Shown in pieces: positions 56,366-64,000 of a stretch of DNA of 64,000 bases. How positions within the stretch are numbered: position 1 is the stretch's first letter; every line of letters starts with the position of its first letter. Source of the stretch: Diospyros lotus (taxonomy: Eukaryota > Streptophyta > Magnoliopsida > Ericales > Ebenaceae); assembly GCF_014633365.1 (NCBI RefSeq), contig NC_068347.1, positions 11,685,655 through 11,749,654 on the forward strand, written 5' to 3'. The position numbers and the translations under genes were made by a program. The notes beneath the pieces are model-generated. The model did no database searches. It worked only from the letters and a program-made list of their open reading frames with translations, and had not been told where the DNA came from.

Positions 56366-56466
56366 CTGGAAAAAAAAAAAAAAAAAAAGAGGTCAGAAAC
56401 CCTGAAGTGACTTGAAGGCAAAGCTTAAAACAAGGAACAATAGCAAAATAGCTAGGGGGTCCGCAC
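56366..56466 (-). other. Probable intron 1 of the Tat-C antisense gene
   Basis: On the minus strand it starts GTGCGG, has a branch-like CTGAC, then a long T run and CCAG directly before ATGCACC. The two flanking frames do not join exactly with this donor, so an indel or another donor is possible. Confidence 0.55.
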
Positions 56467-57303
56467 CCTCAGGAGAAGGTTGTTCCTGGAGAAGAGCGTC
56501 CCCCCTCCCGCCGTGGCGACAGGTGGCAGATTAACTGGAGTGCTTGAGCGTAGGGCCCTGGGCACCTTGCGACGAGAGGGTTCGCCACACTCTGGAATCC
56601 AACCCACCCTTATTAATCTGTCCACAATCAAGAGGCCAAGAAGATGTTTAAGACCACCTCGAGTAATAACGTGACAGCTATCCTCATATCTCTCCCTAAG
56701 CTCAGAAAGAGGCGCACTTAATATAGGTTTTCCCACTCTCTCAGGATCGGTGCGCCATTCGCGAGGAGCATTCCACACCCCGTTCGGAGGTTGAACCAAG
56801 AACCACCGAGTATCAAATAAAGCTTCTCGAGGAGGGGACTCAGAAAAGAGAGGATCACCTCGGATCCGCTGCAGGGTGTACATGTGAAAGCGCTCCTTGA
56901 CTAGGCGTAAGAGAAAAAGGCAATAGAGGAAGTCGACGGTAGGGTCTCTGTCGTTCTCACGACAGATGATGAAGAAACCAACTAATTGAGCCCAACCGTT
57001 GGGATGCAGTTGGACGGGGGCAAGCCCACTAAGACGAAGAAACTTAAGACAAAAATTATGGAGAGGAAGATGAAAACCTAAGTGAAAGCTAGCCTCATGA
57101 ACACTCATCCACCCGGCTTCTAGGTCCACCGCGCAGTTTTCTTTAGGGCAAGGAAGCTGGGTGCGATACTCCCTAGGGATATTATAATTTTGACGCATAA
57201 GGGCCATGTCATTTTCGTTCATACGAGAGCGTTTACCCTTTAAAAAGAAGTGCTCGGCTCCATGGGAATCGACCTCATGATAATAAATTTTTCCACTAGC
57301 CAT

Positions 57304-57811
57304 AGTAAGAAGAATCAGAATCAAAAAAGGGATGGAAAAAGGAGACCATGCGAAAAATGGGTATGTGCTTCAGAAGGATAATGCACTTTGGAAGTATTTT
57401 CCTTCGGAAGGCAATGATTCGTTTGGTTCGGAATTAGTTTTCTTCGGAAGGTCGATCGAAGGCTTCGGAAGATAAACACTAGATCTGGATTAGCTTCGGA
57501 AGTTTTTAAAACTACGGGACGTGTATGGAAAGGTTACCTAGCGTTCGGATTCGTTCAGAAATGGGTCCTTCGGAAAGATGTGCAGTGACTACTCTTCGGA
57601 AGGAAATGTGGAGATAGAGAGAAGACCCCTTTTTTGAACTAGCGTGACCGTGTCGAAGTGCCGAAGCGGTGGGGCCTATCTATTTATACCCAGCTGGTGG
57701 AAGCTCAATCGACCTTTTTCGGAAGAAATCTTCCGAAGCTCGCCTTCGGAAATCCGGCATGCGATCCTTGGTGCAGTCAATGTAGAAAATACTCTTAATT
57801 ATGTAAATACA
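57304..57811 (-). promoter_or_regulatory. Antisense promoter and leader region of Tat-C
   Basis: The stretch between the antisense ATG and the purine tract contains no gene. It holds the TATA box at 57681-57688 and repeated CTTCGGAAG/TTCGGAA words at about 57370, 57405, 57440, 57465, 57500, 57570, 57595, 57715, 57730 and 57745. I read it as promoter and 5' leader of the antisense gene. Confidence 0.6.
57681..57688 (-). promoter_or_regulatory. TATA box of the Tat-C antisense gene
   Basis: The complement reads GGTATAAATAGATAGG, about 380 bp upstream of the antisense ATG. Bases 57355-57760 around it hold about ten TTCGGAA-type words, including CTTCCGAAGC, the same motif as in the LTR. Confidence 0.65.
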
Positions 57812-57831
57812 AAATAAAGAGTGGGGGACAA
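57812..57831 (+). other. Tat-C polypurine tract
   Basis: AATAAAGAGTGGGGGACA lies directly before the 3' LTR. It is the usual second priming site. Confidence 0.8.
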
Positions 57832-57832
57832 T

Positions 57833-58619
57833 TGTGGTGCCCCAATAATCGCAAGCAAGTGAAACATGAAGTGAATCTAAGCTTCGGAAATAGGGTTCGA
57901 AAGCAAGCTGCGAAAGAGGGCTTCGGGAGAAGGCTTCGGTATCGATCTTCGGAAAGTGACATTTTGAACTGCAAGTTTAAAAGTGTTCTTCGGAAGCCAT
58001 CTTTCGAACTATTAGGTACAGTGAATTATTGACCTCTATATAAGGCCAAGCTTATCAAGCCAAAAGGATCTTTTTTCTTTTTCTCGAACAATGGTATTTT
58101 CTCTAACTTATCACCTTCCGAAGATCTTAGTTTTCTAACCTTGCTTAAGTGCCCCTTTCGTACTGACTTGAGCATCGGAGGGCCTTCGCGGGAGGAAAAT
58201 CCCGCGAGCCTTCTAATCGTTGTTTACCCCGTACAGACCTTCGGAAGCAACCTGTTCCTTCGGAAGCCTCATTCTTCGGAAGCCCATTTCGGAATCTATT
58301 GAGAAGACTTTTGGAAGCTGCTGGAAAAGACCTTCGGAAGCTGATTTGGAAAGACCTTTGGAAGGATATCCCAAGCATTCCTTCGGAAGCCCCTATTTTC
58401 CTTCGGAAGCTCAATTCGATGGCCACTCTTCGGAAGCCCACCTGAACCCTTCGGAAGCTGATCGCGGAAGCTGACCCTTCGGAAGGAAGGCTTCGGAAGC
58501 ATCCCTTCGGAAGGCCCCCCTTGGTTTTGCAGCCAAATCTTCGATCGAGTCCCGAGGCCGATGACATCCACGTGCATCCCACTCCTAGAAATTCTAATTG
58601 TTGTATTTTGGCAACAACA
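57833..58619 (+). repeat. Tat-C 3' LTR (787 bp)
   Basis: It matches the 5' LTR with transitions and two missing repeat units. The TATA box is at 58037-58043. It ends GGCAACAACA and is followed by GAAAG. Confidence 0.92.
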
Positions 58620-58624
58620 GAAAG

Positions 58625-58955
58625 ATATTTTTTTAAGGTTTCAAGAAACGACGCTTTGGCTTGAACTTTTTATGTAATTGCACTTAGACCCTTACAACTT
58701 GGTCCCTGGGCCATTTTTTAATTGCACTTTTTGGTCCCTAAAAACTGAATAAATTACACTTAGCACCCCAAGATTTTAGGTAAATTATACTTGTACCCAA
58801 ACTTCAGTATTTACGATTTTGCCACTGGTTCAGAAACTGAACCTTTGTCTCAAGGCTTCTATAGTCCCTTGAAAAGACCTATTTCCTCAAGTATTAGAAC
58901 CTAATAATCTCAAGTATCACCTCATATTTGAGTTTGAAAATCTGGGGGTATTACA
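58625..58955 (-). repeat. Chr-D 3' LTR (left), part after Tat-C
   Basis: It continues the LTR interrupted at 46585 and ends GGGGGTATTACA. Confidence 0.82.
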
Positions 58956-58966
58956 TCCTCCCCCCC
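58956..58966 (-). other. Chr-D polypurine tract
   Basis: The complement of 'tcctccccccc' is a purine run directly next to the 3' LTR in element direction. Confidence 0.8.
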
Positions 58967-58971
58967 TAAAA

Positions 58972-60135
58972 ATAAATTTCGTCCTCGAAATTCTACCTCA
59001 TTCCTTAAGATTATGGTGTCCCTAGAACACCTTCCTCAAAAGATATTATCCCACTCCTCAAGACTCACATTATGGTGGATAATGTACTTTGTTGGCTGTG
59101 CCTCATCCAATATGGTTGCCCCAACTTTTGGCCTTAGGCACTTGAATTCGACTTAGAAATCAAAGTATTTTATCCAAAAATCGACGACAGGGTTTTGACT
59201 TATTCTGAATTAACTTGCTTCATGAGTCCCATCACGAATACAACTATTTTGGAGAATCCCTTCCCGAATCTCCAACAATAGATTGTCAATCTCAAAAAGT
59301 TTTCAACCATTTACAGACAGTTTAAGGATCCTATCACAATGCTCTGGTCCTTTGGGACTCGGATTCTAGTCCAAACATAACAGCCACGGTGTTACCCAAA
59401 CTTTGGCATCTGACCGTCTCCGCAGTTCACTATATAGCTCTGACTCATGGGTCTCACACCCTTACCGCTAGCCAGCCTAAAAGCTTATCCGGTAATTAGT
59501 CACAAGCCAATCACTAGTCCTCTACCTTGGTCCTTAGGCTCAGATCTATTGTTACAGGCCACACACCCATGGTGTTATTGTTAGGCCAGAGCCTCCTGCC
59601 CCATCTCCGAGAGTTGTAATTGACCCGACTCCTGTCACTTCTGATACTTCTTTCAGTACCAGCCCAATTCTCCAAATCATAAGTATATAATGTTACTCAC
59701 AACTTCCCTTCTTCCAAAACCCACGCTCCTAAGTGTACCAGAGTGTACCTACTATCGCACCAACAGTTATAGTAACAGGGTAAGATTTAGGACAATTAGA
59801 CCCAAGCGAGCTACTCATAAATTTTGGGATGTACACTATTTGCATACAAAATCGAAGGTTCAAGTCAGTAACCAGAATAAATTTCTCCCCCAAAGACCAA
59901 ATCTAAGGATCACGCATCCCCATGTTTACTGTTATGGGAAACACACTTCCTTGAGCAAGCCCACCATATCATAACACATGCCTACATTGGGAAAACATAC
60001 CATTCACAGTTACGACCTACCCTACCCACGTATACAACAACAATTTCATCACCCTCTTCACGCACAAACTTTCGAATCCCAAAGGCTACACAACATACGG
60101 TGCAGTAGTCACTCTCCTAGTACCGAAGTCTTTTC
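58972..60135 (-). other. Chr-D internal stretch without recognisable gene
   Basis: I read both strands and found no protease, RT, RNase H, integrase or chromodomain word. The part that would hold the pol end in Chr-E is replaced by AT-rich, stop-filled sequence. Confidence 0.5.
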
Positions 60136-60139
60136 CTTT

Positions 60140-60390
60140 AGATCACTGAGTTAGCCCCATGATCCCAAGCTTTCTTCCATTTTCTCTCACAAAGGAAAAT
60201 ACTTAACTTTTAAATGTTCTTTAAATCGTACCCATTCTGTATTAGGCGTACCTTGTCTTTCAAGATCTGGCAAATTCTTATCATAGCTTGCTTTCCACCA
60301 ATAACCCGCTTCGTCCAAAGCATAAAGTGGAACATATGATCTTTTCCTTTTTGCTTGGTCACCGCTTCCAATCTTGTATTACCTCTATCC
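60140..60390 (-). pseudogene. Chr-D gag core fragment
   Basis: The minus strand reads KRKRSYVPLYALDEAGYWWK, then TEWVRFKEHLKVKYFP. This is the conserved core of gypsy gag (Chr-E: MLEEEAAQWWRSM, MSWERFKELFYGKFFP). A TGA follows at once. It lies downstream of the zinc-knuckle segment in element direction, the reverse of normal gag order. A rearrangement or a second gag copy is implied. Confidence 0.7.
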
Positions 60391-60850
60391 TTGAAAGACT
60401 CAGGGCTAACCTATTTCTCATAACTTAGAAAAATTACCTGCAGCACTAGGACAATCCTCAAGTATTACTCGATTTCCCTGTAGGCTAAGTAAATCAAAAT
60501 ATACTCAACCAATACAATCATAAACCAATCCTACTATGTTTTCAACATTCTAGGTATCGAATCCATAAAATCATCTCGAATGGAAATACCACACATCCTT
60601 GTAGTTCCACAACAACCACAAAGGAATAATTATTCGTCTTAACTACCCAATCCATTATTGGACATTCCACTTCTTATTAAATTATAAGTTGACACATCAT
60701 ATCATCATTTTCCAGTAAGACTCATTAGCTCCAAGAAATTATCTTACTGGATTACTAGAACATTTTCCTCATTCATAAACGTAACAATTTTAAATTTCCT
60801 TTGGCTTCCTCAAATTACTAAACCCATAAAGTTTATTGATAATCCATATC
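60391..60850 (-). other. Chr-D stretch between gag fragments
   Basis: AT-rich and stop-filled on both strands. I see no domain. Confidence 0.4.
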
Positions 60851-60879
60851 TTAAATACATAATTGCATAAATTTACTAA

Positions 60880-61400
60880 CCATCCTTTGCTCGTCTCGTT
60901 TTGATTGATTTTTCTCCCTTGTGGGCAATCCCTAGAGAGATGGCCAATATGTCGGCAATTAAAACATATGAGCCCGTCCGGACAATACCAGGCCAAATGG
61001 CCTTTTTCCCCACAAGTGTAGCATTTTCCTCTTCTCTTCTCATAGGGTTTTCCGATATGAGACTTTTGACATCTGCGACAGTTACCTTTCAGCTTAAAAT
61101 CTCTTTCTTATGCTCCCAAACTGTGTCCTTGGTTTCTTTCATTTGGCTGATTAACTTTCCTTTTTGTGGGCAGTCCTTGGAGAAGTGGCCGATTTGATGG
61201 CATTTGAAGCACCTTGGCCCTTTCAGACAGTCTCGTGCAATGTGGTCACTTACTCCACAGGTGTAACATCTTTGGGTTCTTTCTTCACATCATTTTCCAG
61301 GGTGAATTTTCTGACATTTGGGACAACCTCTCTTTGCCTTGAAGTTTCTTCCTCGAACCCCCAAGTCATGTTTCTTTTGAGAACGTTGGGTATTTTTCAT
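60880..61400 (-). pseudogene. Chr-D gag zinc-knuckle region, duplicated module
   Basis: Two copies of a three-part Cys/His module lie in order on the minus strand. Module 1 (about 61340-61165): CPKCQKIHPGK with a stop then Cys, CYTCGVSDHIARDC, CFKCHQIGHFSKDC. Module 2 (about 61085-60918): CRRCQKSHIGKPY, CYTCGEKGHLAWYC, CFNCRHIGHLSRDC. Four of the six are perfect Cys-X2-Cys-X4-His-X4-Cys knuckles. The two modules are about 245 bp apart, not a multiple of three, so they are now in different frames. Chr-E gag has one such module. Knuckles bind element RNA. Confidence 0.8.
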
Positions 61401-61429
61401 CTGGAACAACCACACTCTAAATCATGAGG

Positions 61430-63079
61430 TTAACAAGTAAACCTTAGCAATAAAATAATTCTGAAACATTTGTAACCAACTATTAAAAACTCAAAAATCA
61501 TAAGTTTTTCAACTTCCCTGACCTTTGTGGACCTAGCTGATTACTAACACATCTCACATACCCACATCTAAAAACATGTACAAGGATTTCATAGAGTAGG
61601 TGCCTACTAGACCTTTATCAGGTTCATATCCTTGACTTGGAAAATTACCAACATTCCTATAAGACCAAATAGTCCTCCAGACTCCAAAATTTCTATAGAC
61701 AATAAAGTAGTTTCCCAAGTGCTTTTTATCCTCCAAAATCCTTGAAACACTTGCAAAACATTTGGTTAATCCTAACAAACCGTATACCATCATATCCTAA
61801 AAAATCTAGTGGGTCTCCAAAATTTTGTCAAAGGGTTCCCTCTTCTCAGATACTTACAAATCATGTATCTCCCAAATGACCATTGTTCAGAATCCTCGGG
61901 GTTCCAAAATTCACCAATCTCTGCAAGACATCTATTAATAAGGATTCTATATTTCCAGAATTTAGCTATTCTTACCAGGACCAAATTATTCAAAAATCCT
62001 TTAGATCTTAAATTCATCAAACACTTGCGAAATAAGAAGTCTCCCAAACGATTACTTAGTATCCTTGAAAACTCCAAGTTTATCAAATCCCTGCAATTGA
62101 AATAAATTTCATATAAAATATCCCCAAGTAATCTTCAAGTAAAGAATATGTCTCCCAAAATCCCGCAAGTCATTCAAGGTTTTCAAACTCATCAAATTTC
62201 TACAAGATAGTTGTGAATAAAAACTTCTAACAACCCACATATGAGAATGTTTCCAAAGATCTCATGAGTCATCCAAGCTTTTGGCTAAGGGTTTAATCTT
62301 ACCAAATAATGAGAATACCTCAGATTCTTATGATAGTCATCCATAAACTTGCTCCATATCCTATCTTAATACCAAGGAGCTCAAAAGTTAGTAAAATCCT
62401 TTAATTTCCATAAACTCCACATGTCACTATTTATCCTCCTTTGTGCATAAGTGTATATGATAGGCTTTTCATTTCACCACACAAACATTAGGACGATTTC
62501 TTATGTACTTATTGTTCGAAATCCTCAAGATTTTCAAATACCTCGAATATCTGCAAACATTTAGTAAGTCTAACAATCCTCAAATCAAAGTACTTACTCG
62601 TTGGACTTTACCATAGTCATTGAAACAACCTCAAATGCCATGTAACCCATCTTGTCACAAAAGCCCCAAAGATTAGTAACATCAATTAAAACATCTCATT
62701 TTAATACTTTTCCTTCTAGGATCCCCAGAATAACCATATAATCTATCATGCCATCAAGGAACCTCAAAGTTAGTAGCATTGGATAGGCATCATATCTTAC
62801 TAACTTATCCTATTTGTACACATATGCATTACAACAACATCTCATCTCACTATACAATCCCCATTCTTCCAACAACAAAATTTGTTATTTCTTAGTCTTG
62901 GACTTGGGTAGAGGTAAAAGAGCTCGCTTCTCGGATATCTCTATGGAATCCGTCACTCCGTTAAGAATGTCTCCAACACCTTCATTTCTATGATATCCTA
63001 ATCCATACTTTCCATTCATCCAAAATATCTTGGAGGTTAGTCAAATCAAAATCCCAATCAAAACCAATAAAAATCTAAC
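61430..63079 (-). repeat. Chr-D 5' internal region with degenerate repeats
   Basis: From about 61590 to 62650, words such as 'tctcccaaa', 'ttccaaaattcatcaaa', 'tccctgcaa' and 'aataaggattct' recur every 120-160 bp with heavy decay. No gag N-terminus is seen. This would be the element's leader, possibly a tandem array that has diverged. Bases 62650-63079 show no structure that I can name. Confidence 0.45.
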
Positions 63080-63090
63080 TCTGATACCAA
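63080..63090 (-). other. Chr-D primer binding site, initiator tRNA-Met
   Basis: The complement reads TTGGTATCAGA, the initiator tRNA-Met type site, next to the LTR start at 63092. Confidence 0.85.
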
Positions 63091-63091
63091 C

Positions 63092-64000
63092 TATAACGCC
63101 ACACTTTCCAATTACACAAAGAAGCAATAAGATATTCATTATATGCTAATAATGACCTCGGGCGTTATTGGAAACCCTTACTAATGGAAGCATTTGGATC
63201 AAACCTGAAAGCTTAACCAAAGCTAGATAAAGGGGTTTCCCCTAGATTTCCTTTACAAGTACAAGAAATGCATACGACCCCCAATACTCCAGAAAACACA
63301 ACACTTGACTGCAGGTACAATTGTAGGACACCCACACACACCTCTTACAACTTTGAGTATCCTAGCTGCTATTTACAATACATCATTGTTGTATAATTAC
63401 ACGGGTACATAATAAATCAAAAACCCAAAGCTAGCGAAGCTCCACCTCCTTTCCCACGCTTTGAACTGGAACCTAAAACACCTGATACTTTTGATAAAGT
63501 TAGGACGTTGAATGTCCCAGGGGTATGAAACACCCGAGTTAGATATTACATCTAAGTGAGTGAATCAGAAAAGGAAAGGTATGTGCGTGCAAATGCAATA
63601 ATGCTATTATGAAATCCACCCCTGTGGTAGTAATGCTAGGGTGTTGCAATCACCCCCGCTATCATCATAGTCACCCTTGGCTCACCGTAAGAGCACTAGA
63701 TCTTCCATGATGGCCCAACAACTAGCCACAGTGACCAACACGAACATGATATATGACAAAGCAGAAGGAATATGCATAACCAAGGGAAAATATGACATGT
63801 AAGCCACAAAGGCATGATATGCAAACCAACATCCACACACAAGTGAAACAACAAATGCTCAAAGTGTCACAAAACATGCAGGAATCACTCACCTTGATGG
63901 TTTGGGCTTGCCAACGCACTGTTCATTGTGTTTGGGAATAGTTTTATGCAAATATCACAAGTTTTCGTAAACCAAACTCAAAATATCTTTACATAGAAAA
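63092..64000 (-). repeat. Chr-D 5' LTR (right), cut by the window end
   Basis: It starts TATAACGCCACAC, where the left LTR has TGTAACGCCCCAC; the terminal TG has become TA. The alignment to 44937 onward runs to the last base. Confidence 0.9.

Larger units (their letters stand above)
54671..57303 (-). pseudogene. Tat-C antisense gene (Transposase_28-like), spliced, with stops
   Basis: The gene lies opposite pol. The start MASGKIYYHEVDSHGAEHFF is the ATG complementary to 57301-57303. Exon 1 holds HEASFHLGFHLPLHNFCLKF, QLHPNGWAQLVGFFIIC and TRWFLVQPPNGVWNAP, matching the family known as 'putative gypsy type transposon'. An intron (56366-56466) ends in a run of T and CCAG. Exon 2 has an Arg/His-rich patch, SRGLAPIFPALLD and DEFERYLAI. 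A second intron (55519-55604) begins GTATGC and ends TTTCTTGCAG. Exon 3 reads GAQGAVVTNAMNRARLARQE, then a coiled coil (ISHQAAEDNARKWEEALEAR) and an acidic C-terminus ending at 54671. Stops (TAA near 55894, TAA and TAG after RQEA) and frame changes disable it. Role unknown; Tat elements often carry such an ORF. Confidence 0.8.
46586..58619 (+). mobile_element. Tat-C: near-complete Tat-type Ty3/gypsy element
   Basis: A 12.0-kb element with LTRs starting TGTGGTGCCCC and ending GGCAACAACA. The target duplication GAAAG is perfect (46581-46585 and 58620-58624). Order: 5' LTR, primer site, gag, protease, RT, RNase H, integrase, repeat block, a spliced gene on the opposite strand, purine tract, 3' LTR. 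In the first about 235 LTR bases I count 13 differences, 12 of them transitions. Several stops, mostly TAG for an expected Gln, break the sense genes. It is the best template here for reading decayed Tat-A and Tat-B. Confidence 0.92.
44937..64000 (-). mobile_element. Chr-D: non-autonomous Ty3/gypsy element, open at the window end
   Basis: Left LTR (44937-46585 plus 58625-58955), purine tract (58956-58966), internal region (58972-63079), initiator tRNA-Met primer site (63080-63090) and right LTR (63092 onward, cut by the window). The internal region is only about 4.1 kb and holds gag-like sequence but no recognisable protease, RT, RNase H or integrase. It would depend on enzymes of a relative such as Chr-E, whose primer site it shares. 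The left flank is GTTAT (44932-44936); the right flank is outside the window. Tat-C is nested in the left LTR. Confidence 0.8.

Noticed and set aside
58145..58582. Minus-strand frame of 145 codons with repeated FRRS words, and the related frames at 46966-47453
   Set aside because: They are translations of the CTTCGGAAG cluster in the Tat-C LTRs, not genes.
1..64000. A host protein-coding gene
   Set aside because: Every recognisable domain is retrotransposon-derived. Remaining frames are short, unsupported or opposite to these domains.

Overview
This window looks like retrotransposon-filled plant nuclear DNA, probably intergenic heterochromatin. I find no host gene, rRNA gene or tRNA gene in 64 kb. 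Almost all of it belongs to LTR retrotransposons: Ty3/gypsy elements of the Tat type (here Tat-A, Tat-B, Tat-C), chromodomain-bearing gypsy elements of the Tekay/Del type (Chr-E, Chr-D), Ty1/copia elements (Cop-M, Cop-L, Cop-H) and five solo LTRs (S1-S5). Evidence for a plant is the lineage mix, initiator-tRNA-Met primer sites, LTRs starting TGTAACACCCC, and the antisense ORF after pol that is typical of plant Tat elements. I cannot name the species. No intact retroviral-type polyprotein survives. The longest open frames are the 508-codon RNase H-integrase frame of Tat-C and the 368-codon gag of Cop-M.

Layout. 1-1475: LTR fragment. 1574-15186: old minus-strand Tat-A, with its plus-strand antisense gene at 3128-7539 split by solo LTR S1 (3443-5793) and its pol split by solo LTR S2 (12439-14794). 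15187-16016: gypsy tail remnant and short tandem repeats. 16017-19909: deleted copia element Cop-M (perfect AACTT target duplication), inserted in an older copia remnant whose 3' end is at 19910-20708. About 21057 to 44936: old plus-strand Tat-B. Tat-B holds solo LTR S3 (24467-26151 plus 38151-38513, duplication ATGGG); S3 holds the 12-kb minus-strand Chr-E (26152-38150); Chr-E holds solo LTR S4 (33038-34244, duplication GATCT) and copia fragment Cop-H (35162-36796). Tat-B also holds solo LTR S5 (41315-44059, duplication CCGAC). 44937 to beyond the window end: Chr-D, a minus-strand element with gag-like but no visible pol sequence, which carries the 12-kb Tat-C (46586-58619, duplication GAAAG) inside its left LTR.

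Relative ages from LTR pairs compared by eye: Cop-M (7 changes in 554 bp), then Chr-E (about 4 in 205), then Tat-C (13 in about 235) and Chr-D (about 11 in 165). This fits the nesting. Tat-C is the best preserved: two LTRs, primer site, gag, protease, RT, RNase H, integrase, a repeat block, an antisense spliced gene with its own TATA box, and a purine tract.

The most unusual signal is in the LTRs. Several unrelated families each carry a private cluster of short, CpG-centred palindromes (ATAGTCGACTAT, CATTCGAATG, ATCCGGAT, CTTCGGAAG). There are usually 14-17 copies over 320-360 bp at roughly 19-24 bp spacing, downstream of the LTR TATA box. Two sibling solo LTRs have swapped one motif set for another at the same position. 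In Tat-C the same motif also surrounds the promoter of the antisense gene.
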